Assembly (NCBI GenBank): GCA_946627565.1
Contig: CAMOVR010000017.1
Span: 1 to 36,473 of the forward strand
Source of the DNA: an uncultured Clostridia bacterium
GTDB lineage: Bacteria; Bacillota; Clostridia; Christensenellales; Aristaeellaceae
Reading direction: 5' to 3'
DNA length: 36,473 nt
Shown here: positions 22,800 to 31,447 of the stretch, piece after piece
Position numbering within the stretch: the stretch's first letter is position 1
Layout of the letters: each line of letters begins with the position of its first letter
Position numbers and translations under genes: made by a program
The notes under the pieces: model-generated
The model's database searches: none
Seen by the model: the letters and a program-made list of their open reading frames with translations, nothing else
What the model was told of the DNA's origin: nothing

Positions 22800-23819
22800 T
22801 CATTCCTTTTTCACTTTCAGAGAACACAGCATCATCGCCGGCACATCCATGTGAAGCCGGAAAAGCAGGATCAGGATACGGGGATTGAGAGGCAAGGATT
22901 TCCAGTCGATCAGAGAAAGCAATTCAGAGTCATTCAATCCATTGCGCACATGCTTTGCCGCCTTACATACCGAACTGCCTTCCTCGATGTCGGCCATTGC
23001 GGTTCGGATAATGAGGGATGCAGCATACTCGTTTACCTGCTGCTTCATGGAAGGCGCAAGCGGCGTAAAATGCTCCTTCAGATAGGACGTGAGGTAGTAA
23101 AAGCCTCTGGTCAGAAAAAACTGTTTGCCCACCGCACGGATGGATGTGCTGTTTGTTTTATTATAATAATAGAGTTTTTCATTACATATATATACATTTT
23201 GACAATGAAGCAGGCATTCGTAGGTAAGCGGGATATCCGTGAACATTTTAATTCTCTCTTCCCTGCAGTAGTATGCCTGTTGGAGTTCCCTTCTGCATGC
23301 TTTGTTCCAGGTATGCGCATGAATCACTTCAGATGCCTGAAAGCCTTTCCGCTTATCCATGAGCAGATAGGGGAATATTTCCTTTTCCAGACGGGCTCTG
23401 TCGTACAGGCCGTCTGGGGTATGATTGATTGTTTCTGTCATATGGTCAGCAAACACGTTATATGCAGCAAACATCACCATATCAAGGGGGACTGGGGACT
23501 CTGCCAGCCTGTCTGCTATGAATTGCAGCATATTGGGAGCGGTCCAGTCGTCCGGGTCAGCATAGATGATATAGTCGCCCCTGGCGGCAAGCACACCGGC
23601 ATTCCTGGCGGAAATGAGGCCCCCGTTTGCTTTATGGATCACTTGTATGCGTGTGTCTGACGCTGCGTATTCGTCACAGATCTGAGGGCAAAGATCGTCG
23701 CTCCCGTCGTCTACCAGAATCACTTCAAAATCCTGATATGTCTGTGCCAGAATACTGTCCAGACATTTTTTCACATATTGCTCAACCCGGTAAATCGGCA
23801 CAATGACAGAAAACTTCAT
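22800..23819 (-). CDS. family 2 glycosyltransferase
   Basis: This is an inverting GT-A glycosyltransferase of 339 residues that probably adds one sugar of the repeat unit on a lipid carrier at the inner membrane face. The start SVIVPIYRVEQYVKKCLDSI is the classic GT2 opening; VDDGSDD (36-42) binds the nucleotide and YADPDDW (86-92) holds the metal-binding DxD (Asp88, Asp90). The C-terminal 100 residues end in basic and hydrophobic stretches that could touch the membrane. GGAGG lies nine bases ahead of the ATG at 23819. It is the last intact gene of the leftward cluster; a broken flippase follows. Donor and acceptor sugars cannot be predicted. Confidence 0.92.
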   Translation of the reverse strand: MKFSVIVPIYRVEQYVKKCLDSILAQTYQDFEVILVDDGSDDLCPQICDEYAASDTRIQVIHKANGGLISARNAGVLAARGDYIIYADPDDWTAPNMLQFIADRLAESPVPLDMVMFAAYNVFADHMTETINHTPDGLYDRARLEKEIFPYLLMDKRKGFQASEVIHAHTWNKACRRELQQAYYCREERIKMFTDIPLTYECLLHCQNVYICNEKLYYYNKTNSTSIRAVGKQFFLTRGFYYLTSYLKEHFTPLAPSMKQQVNEYAASLIIRTAMADIEEGSSVCKAAKHVRNGLNDSELLSLIDWKSLPLNPRILILLFRLHMDVPAMMLCSLKVKKE

Positions 23820-23842
23820 AAAAATGGCCTCCGTTTGGCTGA

Positions 23843-23923
23843 TTAGATGGCCCCCTTGCTGCGTTTTTCAAAGGAACTGTTATCCGGTAGTATGGTTTCA
23901 AACGCTTCTATACCCGCATGCAC
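23843..23923 (-). CDS. possible 26-residue small ORF, or C-terminal remnant of a lost gene
   Basis: In the 173-base gap between the DUF6020 gene and the GT2 gene the minus strand has a perfect AGGAGG, nine bases, then GTG (23923) and an open frame of 26 codons to TAA: MHAGIEAFETILPDNS continuing FEKRSKGAI. The same frame is open upstream to about 23959. The composition is protein-like (GIEAFE, LPDNSSFEKR) and looks like the tail of a larger enzyme, though I cannot name the family. It could be a true small protein or the last part of a deleted cluster gene that still has a functional-looking ribosome binding site by chance. Confidence 0.35.
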   Translation of the reverse strand: MHAGIEAFETILPDNSSFEKRSKGAI

Positions 23924-23992
23924 CAGATTCTGCCTCCTATTGCAGAACGTTGGAGATGTCTATGCGTATCTGCCAGGATACATTACATGAAT

Positions 23993-25957
23993 TTACGTAT
24001 TCGCAGATCCTTTCGTCTGACTCTCCGGATTCTTATCCGTGAAGGTATAGAGCCACTGCATCTTTTTCCGTTTTCTTTGTGCGGCCGTTTTTTCTGCCTG
24101 TACTGACCTGGGTGCTTTTGTATGCGCTGCCACATTCAGTGGAAAAGCAATAAACAAAGGCGTTGATGCAATCAGGGGATAACCATACCGGATTGAACCG
24201 TTTACATGGGAAAAAAACAGTCCTATCAGGAAAATCACGATGGGCAGAACCCCGAATATGGCATATTTATTCTTTTTAAAGAGCGCATAAGCAGTCATGA
24301 TCAGCAAAGTCCATGCAAAGAACCCTGTACTGGTAAGCAGCCGGATAACAGGATATTCTCTCCAGGCGTTCCAATAATTGTTCATAGTCCAGACCGTATT
24401 ACTGGCAAAGGAAGCATCGTAGAAATCCGGATCAGTTTCAATATATACTCCTCCTTCATCTGCACCAAACCATGGATTCACATGTTCAAAGCAGTTCATA
24501 ATCGTAGCTTTGACATATGTCATGGGATGCCGGATCATATACTGGAAATACAGTTCCCAGAATGCGTCATGATCTGCTTTACTTCCATGATATGACCCCT
24601 TCACAGGATCGGACATCATCGGCGTATACTGTGAAACAATTCGGCTAAAATTAAGTGTACGATTGATAATTCTTCTTTCCTCGGGTGTTATCTCGTCTTC
24701 ATGTCTTCTGCAATAGTAGGCGAACTGCTGAAACTGCAGGCTGTAGTTTTCTCCTTCCCGGGGCTGTTTTATATTCAGAGCAGGATAAACCAGCTTTTCC
24801 ACGGAGAAGAACAATCCTACAAACAAAACCAGACAGATCGTATATTTGATCCTGTATGCTTTCCATCGCATAATGATCAGAATAATGATGCATGCCACCG
24901 CCAGCCAGAATGTAGCTTTTCTCGTAAATGCAACCAGTACAGCACTGAAAAGCAGCAGTAATACACTCCTGATTTTGCGTTTTTCTTCTTTCAGGCACTG
25001 CATATACTGCATCATAAAAAGGAGAAAACAACCCGTGTGCAGCACATCCTTCAGTGCCTTGATCGATGCTCTGGCCCATACAGGAGCCACTCCGTAAAAA
25101 AGCAATACAGCAATAAAAGCTATGTCGGATTTCGTATACTCACGTACTTGTACAGCCACCAGTGCCATTACAGCGCCTACAATAACAGACTGCACAATCA
25201 CACACAGAAACACCCCAAACGAATCATCGATCCATGCGCTCCCCAGAGAATAAAGGTTGCCATAGAATAATGTTGTAAGAATGGGATGTGACGCATCTAT
25301 ATGCTTTAATCCCATGAAGCTTTCAATCTGACTGAGTGTATCCGTGTACATGCTTCCCGGATAGCACATTACAAAACCTGGCGTCCAGCACAGGACAATC
25401 GCAAAGAATGCAATCAGAAAAAACAGGCCTTTTCGTTTCTTCTCCTTTGCTTTCAGAAGCCTGGCAGACTGCCAGTTCAAAAAAAGAAAGAAGAGATGTG
25501 CCGTAAAGAAGCAAATCGCACAGAACCCAATCAGAGCGCAGATTTCGCAGATCATCCCGGTTCCAACTTTTGAAAAAGGCAGCAGGATTTCCGTCAGATC
25601 GCTGTGTTCCATGGATAAAGAGAACATGATGTTGGCGGTAAAGAACAGGCTGCACAGTCCATTGCCCATACTGAACTCTGTTTCTTCCTGAAAGCAGTAA
25701 GCATACATCAAAAGAAACAAAGGAACCAGCAATAGAAAGAAAAGATAATAAGGGTATGAAAAAATATCCTGGACCATGGAAAGTTCCGGGTCCACATAGT
25801 ATCTCGTTGCATTGACGTGGTTTCTTATATGATAGAACACACAGATGCTGAAAGCGGAAAGAACGCTCAGGAAAAATGAGATGATCCAGGAATAGAGCCG
25901 ATACTCATAATCAAAATACAGACGGAGATATTTTTTCATGCCACTGTACTGCTCCAC
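23993..25957 (-). CDS. DUF6020-type multi-pass membrane protein, possible GT-C glycosyltransferase
   Basis: The product is a large polytopic membrane protein (654 residues, about 12-13 hydrophobic segments). The motif MCYPGSMYTDTLSQI near residue 220, in the loop after a membrane segment, and the conserved HPILTTLFYG suggest the DUF6020 family found in polysaccharide clusters of Bacillota. Its layout resembles GT-C enzymes, which use lipid-linked sugar donors outside the membrane; the acidic loop residues near the YTD sequence would be candidates for catalysis. A soluble section (about 425-540) has NCFEHVNPWFG. A basic tail ends the protein. The start is uncertain (GTG 25957 or ATG 25939), neither with a strong ribosome binding site. 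It is the most AT-rich gene of the window by eye. Confidence 0.75.
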   Translation of the reverse strand: MEQYSGMKKYLRLYFDYEYRLYSWIISFFLSVLSAFSICVFYHIRNHVNATRYYVDPELSMVQDIFSYPYYLFFLLLVPLFLLMYAYCFQEETEFSMGNGLCSLFFTANIMFSLSMEHSDLTEILLPFSKVGTGMICEICALIGFCAICFFTAHLFFLFLNWQSARLLKAKEKKRKGLFFLIAFFAIVLCWTPGFVMCYPGSMYTDTLSQIESFMGLKHIDASHPILTTLFYGNLYSLGSAWIDDSFGVFLCVIVQSVIVGAVMALVAVQVREYTKSDIAFIAVLLFYGVAPVWARASIKALKDVLHTGCFLLFMMQYMQCLKEEKRKIRSVLLLLFSAVLVAFTRKATFWLAVACIIILIIMRWKAYRIKYTICLVLFVGLFFSVEKLVYPALNIKQPREGENYSLQFQQFAYYCRRHEDEITPEERRIINRTLNFSRIVSQYTPMMSDPVKGSYHGSKADHDAFWELYFQYMIRHPMTYVKATIMNCFEHVNPWFGADEGGVYIETDPDFYDASFASNTVWTMNNYWNAWREYPVIRLLTSTGFFAWTLLIMTAYALFKKNKYAIFGVLPIVIFLIGLFFSHVNGSIRYGYPLIASTPLFIAFPLNVAAHTKAPRSVQAEKTAAQRKRKKMQWLYTFTDKNPESQTKGSANT

Positions 25958-26042
25958 ATCAGGTTGATTTCTCTCTCAGCTGCCAGTGCAACGGTCAGAA
26001 TGCCGGTTTTCCGGAAGCTGTGAAAGGGGCGCTATGCTGTTT

Positions 26043-27167
26043 TTACGCTTTTTCTCCCAGGTATTCCCTGGTCCTGTTTTCAAAAGCACGGGCACAATTG
26101 GTCCAGGAGAAACGGCGCAGCAGTTCTTCCGAACTGGCCTGTAAAACAGCATCTGCCGGTCTGGGTTCCATCAATTTCTGCTGGATTTCTTCATCAGTCC
26201 GGCAAATAGCATGTCCAGACAGGCCTTTAAGGATAAAGTTCGGCCCCGGTGCTTCAGATGCAATGACACTGGAGCAGTAGAATACTGCCTCCAGGAGCGC
26301 CATACCAAAGATCTCCCAGGTCATCAGATTCACGAAATAATCTGCAATATAGTGGATCTCCCAGATGTTTTCATACGGTACCCGGGGAATCATCTGTACA
26401 CGGTCTTCCAGGCCTTTTTCCCTTATCTTCGCAGCGACCTGCTCCTGCTGGTCACCCTCACCCACCATGAGAAGCTTGAAAGGCTTTTCGTCCTTAACCC
26501 GGTCAAAAATATCAATCAGGTCAAGAGGCCGTTTTCTCTCTTCCAGGCGCCCCACAAAGCTGATGATCACATCATCATCTGTATAACCGTACTTTTTACG
26601 CAGTTCACTCCGGTCACAGGTCTGATAATCCATCTTCAGTTCCGTCTCATCCAGTCCAACCGGTGTCACAAGACAGTTGGTTATTCCCTGAGACCGCATT
26701 TCTTCCTTCACTGTGTCCGTCTTCACCAGAACAGGTATTTTATGATATATCTTTTTCGTGCCCATGGCATAGAAAGCATCCATAAAACGGGACTTCAGAT
26801 TCAGATGGGAACTGTGCGCAATACCCAGATAAGGCACAAAACACACCCGGTGTTTTTCACACCATTTGTAGATATGCGGCAGGAAAATCTGGGTGTCTGC
26901 AAAGGCAAGCAGACCATTCAGGTCAGGATCCAGCAGACTGGAGGGCATATACCCATGCACACCCACGGAAAACACAGGAATATATGTTACCCTGAGATGA
27001 TCGCTGATCACCCACGGCTCCGATTCTTTGCCTTTTTCCACACACTTATAGATCGTCACATCATGGCCCAGTTCCGTCAGTGCCTTGCCCAGGCCAACTT
27101 CCTGACTGTGATAAAAGCCCTTCTGACCGAAATTGTTGATGATCGTTACCAATATACCAAGCTTCAT
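26043..27167 (-). CDS. family 4 glycosyltransferase
   Basis: This is a retaining GT-B glycosyltransferase of 374 residues. The N-terminal Rossmann half starts MKLGILVTIINNFGQKGFYHSQ; the C-terminal half begins at IISFVGRLEERKRPLDLI (about 201-218), then LLMVGEGDQ. The donor-phosphate EX7E motif is Glu285-Glu293 in EIFGMALLE. The family uses nucleotide sugars at the cytoplasmic face. GAGGAGGG is about eight bases before the ATG. It lies between a GT2 gene upstream (37 bases) and the DUF6020 gene downstream, and presumably adds one sugar of the repeat unit. The sugar is not predictable from the sequence. Confidence 0.92.
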   Translation of the reverse strand: MKLGILVTIINNFGQKGFYHSQEVGLGKALTELGHDVTIYKCVEKGKESEPWVISDHLRVTYIPVFSVGVHGYMPSSLLDPDLNGLLAFADTQIFLPHIYKWCEKHRVCFVPYLGIAHSSHLNLKSRFMDAFYAMGTKKIYHKIPVLVKTDTVKEEMRSQGITNCLVTPVGLDETELKMDYQTCDRSELRKKYGYTDDDVIISFVGRLEERKRPLDLIDIFDRVKDEKPFKLLMVGEGDQQEQVAAKIREKGLEDRVQMIPRVPYENIWEIHYIADYFVNLMTWEIFGMALLEAVFYCSSVIASEAPGPNFILKGLSGHAICRTDEEIQQKLMEPRPADAVLQASSEELLRRFSWTNCARAFENRTREYLGEKA

Positions 27168-27203
27168 GGGAAAGCCCTCCTCTGGTTGTCTGGACCTGTT
27201 CTC

Positions 27204-28067
27204 TTATTTCCTGAAAGAATAGCTCCCGTACCGCAGCTTATAATACAGCCACTGAAAGCCCACCGGAATCATGCGGGGGGATCTGCAGAAGACAGCCTGC
27301 CGCAGCATGTTATACAGAATGTTGGTGTGTGCGCTGGGATTCCTGGAATAGTCCTCCATATAGGTATTCCTGATATCTGCATAGCTCTGAAACAGTTTCC
27401 TGGGGTTTCCGGAAACATGTTCACCGGCCGGCATAAACTTATGATACAGTACCTCTTCTGTGCCCCAGATGGGATACTCTCTTGAAAGACGAATCCAGAG
27501 ATCATAGTCCTCCACTGCCGGCAGAGCGGGCCTGAATCCCCCCAGCTTCAGAAACGCTTCCCGGAGAATCAGCGGATGTGAAGTGGAACCCACGTGATCA
27601 TTGGCCAGCATGTCCACATAGGAGGGGTTCTCCTTATATACCTCATGCTGCCAGGTATAATCATGGGTCACATTATCCTCACTAAATATTTTGCCCATGC
27701 CGAACACCAGTCCCGCATCAGGATGTTCATCCAGTAAAGCAATCTGATTTTCCAGTTTGTCCGGGAGCCATTCATCATCGTCGTCCAGAAAAGCTACATA
27801 TTCCCCCTGGGCCTGCTCCACACCAAAATTACGTGCCCGCGCCACTTTCATGTTTTTTCCCTGAGATACATACCGCACAGCGGGATGCGTTTCCTGGACA
27901 TTTTTCTTAAGTGTCTGGGATTCTTCAGATGCAGGATCATTGTCATCAACCAGCAGGATTTCATAAGGGGGATATGTCTGCTGTTCAATACTCCGCAGTG
28001 CCCGGTCCACAAAAAACCATGGCCGTTTGTAAGATGTGACAATGGCTGTTACTTTGCGTTGACTCAC
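27204..28067 (-). CDS. family 2 glycosyltransferase
   Basis: A GT-A fold transferase of 287 residues. VTAIVTSYKRP opens the nucleotide-binding domain, YEILLVDDNDP (35-45) follows, and FLDDDDEW (93-100) contains the DxD motif. ARNFGVEQAQGEY and the late EDYDLWIRL with its acidic residues are the standard GT2 catalytic-site blocks. The start is taken as GTG 28067, seven bases after AGGAGG (28080-28075); GTG 28073 is only one base from that site, though it would give a GTGA overlap with the preceding stop. Either way it is closely coupled to the asparagine-synthetase-like gene. Confidence 0.9.
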   Translation of the reverse strand: MSQRKVTAIVTSYKRPWFFVDRALRSIEQQTYPPYEILLVDDNDPASEESQTLKKNVQETHPAVRYVSQGKNMKVARARNFGVEQAQGEYVAFLDDDDEWLPDKLENQIALLDEHPDAGLVFGMGKIFSEDNVTHDYTWQHEVYKENPSYVDMLANDHVGSTSHPLILREAFLKLGGFRPALPAVEDYDLWIRLSREYPIWGTEEVLYHKFMPAGEHVSGNPRKLFQSYADIRNTYMEDYSRNPSAHTNILYNMLRQAVFCRSPRMIPVGFQWLYYKLRYGSYSFRK

Positions 28068-28069
28068 CT

Positions 28070-29554
28070 TCACCCCTCCTGTTGCTTTCCTTTGAATATC
28101 TTATTGATGTAATACCGGAAGGTGCGGCCAATACCGATTTTCCGCATTTTCCTCCAGGCTTTTTCAACAGCTTCCAGCGCTTTACCCGCAGCTCCTGCAG
28201 CCTGTGAGCCGCCGGAACCGTATGGGATATCCGCAATCTCCGGACAAAGCATGGCTGTCATTTCCGCCTGGTGCTTTTTCCCTTTTCTGTCCTCCTCCGG
28301 CAAACTCAGCAGCATGGCCGCCAGATCCCGGCAATTGCCCATCTGTATAGGAATCAGATTCTCGTATATGTCGTAGCCCCTGTCATTTTCCGCAGACCAG
28401 CATGCAAGTTTCTGTTCCCAGTAGAATCGGTGGGTATCAGGAATCTGAACAGGATTGTCATGTATCCACTGAAAGAATGCTGTAAAGGCTCTGGCCATGG
28501 GAGAATCCTGACTGATCTCATAGTTTGCACAGAAATCTGACAGGTTCACCTGCTTCCCCACTGCGCGCTGCTGGGAAACGGATACGGCAGCCAGGGGGAA
28601 GATGTTGCTCCGGATCAGAACAGCAGTCTGATCTGGCGGAACCATCTGATCATACTGTCGGTAGGCATAAAACTTCTGATCCTCTTCCACCACCATGCCG
28701 GACAGATGTTCCTGATATGCCTGGTCCCGTTCCCCGGAATACTGTGTCCTGTCCCTCTTTCCGTAATACAGAGGAACATGTACAGCATTACAGAGCTGAG
28801 GCGGATACTCTCTGTCTTCCCGGCTGATCTGGTCGTGTTCCAGCGTGTAGGCAGAGAATGGATATGCACTGCCAAGACTGCTCAAAGCGGCAAAGGACAA
28901 CCGGGAATCATACCCTCCGGTGAGGGCCACCAGGATGTTCGCCCCATTATAATGGCTGTGCATGTTCACGCAGGATGAAGCAAGGGTCTTACAGAACAGT
29001 TCTCTGATTTCCTGCGGTGACTTCCCTTCCGGTGTCCAGGAACCAAGCGGGTTCCGGAAGCGGACTTTTCCGGCACGGTAATCATATGCCTGACTGGGCA
29101 GCAGCCGTGAAATCCCCTCAAAAGCAGTGGCAGGGCCTGGGTACCATTTGGTTTTGTCCGCCAGTTTCAGATCATTGCGGGGGTGGCTGCCCGCTTTTTC
29201 CAGAAAGGAAATATCACTGGATATGCCCTCATCCGCGTAAAACACGCAGAGAGAAGCAGTCAGATCTGTGTAGACCATGCCCTGAATGATGAGCACATAC
29301 CGCCCGCACCAGGTCTGTTCTGCCTGAAGGATTTCCTTAACATCCCCGGCCGACATCACCAGATCCCCGGGGGCAGAACCCTGTTCATATGCATTCCAGG
29401 CATGCCCAAACAGCATGGCTTCCCCATCTTCCCGGACTGTGACAGGCAGGTCCCTGTGCCAGCTCAGAACCCTGCCATCCGGGAGTGTGCGATGCAGATA
29501 TCCATCCATCTCAATTGGGGAACCCAGAATGGCAAACTGCTTTCCATGGATCAT
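28070..29554 (-). CDS. asparagine-synthetase-like ATP pyrophosphatase lacking the glutaminase cysteine
   Basis: The 494-residue protein has the two-part layout of asparagine synthetase B. The N-terminal half (to about 170) resembles the class II glutaminase fold (MLFGHAWNAYEQ, WCGRYVLIIQG) but begins MIHGKQF, without the essential Cys2. The C-terminal half carries the ATP-pyrophosphatase loop LVALTGGYDSRL (208-219), a variant of SGGxDS. It should activate a carboxylate with ATP and use an amine or ammonia from another source, or attack a different substrate. In a surface polysaccharide cluster, amidation of a uronic acid or attachment of an amino compound to a sugar is plausible, but this is inference. 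AAGGAG lies nine bases before the ATG. The C-terminal 60 residues are basic. Confidence 0.78.
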   Translation of the reverse strand: MIHGKQFAILGSPIEMDGYLHRTLPDGRVLSWHRDLPVTVREDGEAMLFGHAWNAYEQGSAPGDLVMSAGDVKEILQAEQTWCGRYVLIIQGMVYTDLTASLCVFYADEGISSDISFLEKAGSHPRNDLKLADKTKWYPGPATAFEGISRLLPSQAYDYRAGKVRFRNPLGSWTPEGKSPQEIRELFCKTLASSCVNMHSHYNGANILVALTGGYDSRLSFAALSSLGSAYPFSAYTLEHDQISREDREYPPQLCNAVHVPLYYGKRDRTQYSGERDQAYQEHLSGMVVEEDQKFYAYRQYDQMVPPDQTAVLIRSNIFPLAAVSVSQQRAVGKQVNLSDFCANYEISQDSPMARAFTAFFQWIHDNPVQIPDTHRFYWEQKLACWSAENDRGYDIYENLIPIQMGNCRDLAAMLLSLPEEDRKGKKHQAEMTAMLCPEIADIPYGSGGSQAAGAAGKALEAVEKAWRKMRKIGIGRTFRYYINKIFKGKQQEG

Positions 29555-29576
29555 ATCAGGTATCTCCTTACTGCTT

Positions 29577-30359
29577 TCACACCAGTTCTTTTGCTATGGA
29601 TTGTTTCAGAAAAGCCGGGAAATAATACTTCAGGTTTTCATGACCTTCATAGTCATCCTTGTCCAGCACAATCTGAATGCCTGCCTTTTCCATATCCGCC
29701 ATCATATCCATCACATGTTTCGTATAGGTCTTATCATTTACACTGCAATGGATATATGCCTTCTGCGTGTTTCCGAAGGTGTCACTGCGCACTTTGGCAG
29801 GTACCCGGTCATTGAGTACATCGATTTTTTCCGGTGTGACCGGTGCTCCCACGGCATCCTCCAGAGCCTTGTTGAACTTTTTGGTCTCATACATATAGGT
29901 ACCCAGGTGGTACATGGGTGCTGCCACAATCATCACTGCGCCAGGATAGGAAATCCCGAAATTCACTGCCGCCGCGCCGCCCTTGCTTGACCCGACAAAG
30001 ATCAGTTTTTCTGCTTTGCACTCCTCAGCAATCTTCCGGATAAGACGGTGCACCCCTTCTTCTATATTGTATGTACCCTTTCTGCCCAGATAGAAGCTGC
30101 CGGTATGCTCTGTGAAATCATCCTTGATGTACAGCCGGCTGGCGGAAATACCCTGAAGGGTGGATACATAATTGTACCGTGCCCCGTCAGGATGGAAAGC
30201 CTGAAGGATCACCACCAGGGTCTTGCTTCCCTTTCTGGGATAGAACAGATAATGGATCACGTCAGGGCTTTCAATGGGAAAGGATTTCTCACGCAGAGGC
30301 GCAATACGGGACACATAAAACTTGTTCCAGGCTCTCTCCAGGGTGGTCCCCAGCTTCAT
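29577..30359 (-). CDS. alpha/beta-hydrolase-fold protein, Asp2/XcbB-like, candidate glycan acyltransferase or esterase
   Basis: This 260-residue protein has an alpha/beta hydrolase core. The nucleophile elbow is GSSKGG (123-128) with Ser125, and His240 in EGHENLKYYFP is placed to be the catalytic histidine. The preceding block SRLYIKDDFTEHTGSFYLG recalls the Asp2 and XcbB/CpsF group, where related proteins act on glycans of surface structures (Asp2 is an acetyltransferase on GlcNAc). No signal peptide is visible, so it probably acts in the cytosol. AAAGGAAG precedes the ATG. It lies between the Stealth phosphotransferase and the asparagine-synthetase-like gene, which supports a role in modifying the repeat unit. 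The assignment to acyl transfer is inference. Confidence 0.7.
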   Translation of the reverse strand: MKLGTTLERAWNKFYVSRIAPLREKSFPIESPDVIHYLFYPRKGSKTLVVILQAFHPDGARYNYVSTLQGISASRLYIKDDFTEHTGSFYLGRKGTYNIEEGVHRLIRKIAEECKAEKLIFVGSSKGGAAAVNFGISYPGAVMIVAAPMYHLGTYMYETKKFNKALEDAVGAPVTPEKIDVLNDRVPAKVRSDTFGNTQKAYIHCSVNDKTYTKHVMDMMADMEKAGIQIVLDKDDYEGHENLKYYFPAFLKQSIAKELV

Positions 30360-30420
30360 GTCTTCAGCTTCCTTTCAGCAGTCGTATGTCCGTTTCCATC
30401 TGTCCAGCGGACCGGATGGC

Positions 30421-31434
30421 TCAGGCTTTTTCAAAGGAACAGGGCTTGGGCAGTATTTTTGCAAACGCAGCATCCAGACGGGAAGCATACAGATCATAGG
30501 ATGTGCTGTCACCCGGGTCGTTCAGGCAGATCATATCATGCTCCTGCCCTGCAATCTGCCGCAGCAGTCGTTCGATATGCACAGCTTTGATGTCATTCAC
30601 CACGCAGTCAACCCTGCCCGGCACAAACTGTCCGCTGGCCAGCTGCCACCACAGCAGAAGCATCTGGTTTACGTCCGTGTCCTGCCGGAAACGGCTCATG
30701 GTCGTACGCCTCAGCAGTTCCGGTTCCTTTTCCCAGATCTGCCGGAAGGTTTCCTTCCGGTATGCACTTGGGGAATGGAAGTATCTGAGTCCGGTATAGT
30801 ATCCCGGGAACAGCAGTTTCATCAGCAGTGTGCGGATATTGTCTGCCATGGGATAACGAAGACTGCAGAACTTTCCGAAATACATACTTGCCGGCGCTTT
30901 TCTCTTGGGAAACCATTTGTTGATAATGCCCATGCTGTTGGCCAGAACAAAGAAGAACGTGGACAGCTCTCCTTTGAACCACAGTGGGATCTCACAGAAC
31001 TGTGAGCATGGAAGCTGGCTTTTCTCATCGAAAAACTGGTCCTTCCGCATAGGTCTGAGCAGGAACGTGTCGTCATTAAAGTAGATGAAATGCTCCGCCA
31101 GCCCTTCGATGTTATGCAGACTCATCTCCAGCGCCTGGGAATTAAAAGTCGGCAGTGCTTCAGCAGGCAGATAGTCTTCGTGCCGGACAATGTGCAGTTT
31201 GGGATTGCTTGTATCCAGGAAGGAGGGCACATGGCCCCAGGTGACAAAATGAAGGGTTCGGAACCATGGTGCGAATGTTTCAATGCTGCGGAACCAGTAT
31301 TTCATCAGTCCCCAGTCCCGGTAGCGGCTTGCATCGCTGCTGTCATCTTCCTTTTTGGGTGCATATTTATTCTTTTCCCTGCGCCATTCAGGATCATTTC
31401 CATCCACCCAGAGAACAACGAGATCCACATCCAT
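30421..31434 (-). CDS. Stealth-family capsular polysaccharide phosphotransferase
   Basis: Stealth proteins transfer hexose-1-phosphate from nucleotide sugars and make phosphodiester-linked glycans; the family includes bacterial capsule polymerases and eukaryotic GlcNAc-phosphotransferase. The four conserved blocks are visible: CR1 DLVVLWVDGNDPEW (4-17); CR2 through LHFVTWGHVPSFLDTSNP (61-78), LPTFNSQALE and HFIYFNDDTFL (115-125); CR3 around FHSPSAYRKE; CR4 near CLNDPGDS. The 337 residues are a usual length. AAGGAGG is eight bases before the ATG. It implies that the product has phosphodiester bonds. The flippase gene ends 13 bases upstream. Confidence 0.93.
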   Translation of the reverse strand: MDVDLVVLWVDGNDPEWRREKNKYAPKKEDDSSDASRYRDWGLMKYWFRSIETFAPWFRTLHFVTWGHVPSFLDTSNPKLHIVRHEDYLPAEALPTFNSQALEMSLHNIEGLAEHFIYFNDDTFLLRPMRKDQFFDEKSQLPCSQFCEIPLWFKGELSTFFFVLANSMGIINKWFPKRKAPASMYFGKFCSLRYPMADNIRTLLMKLLFPGYYTGLRYFHSPSAYRKETFRQIWEKEPELLRRTTMSRFRQDTDVNQMLLLWWQLASGQFVPGRVDCVVNDIKAVHIERLLRQIAGQEHDMICLNDPGDSTSYDLYASRLDAAFAKILPKPCSFEKA

Positions 31435-31447
31435 GTCCGTAGCCTCC

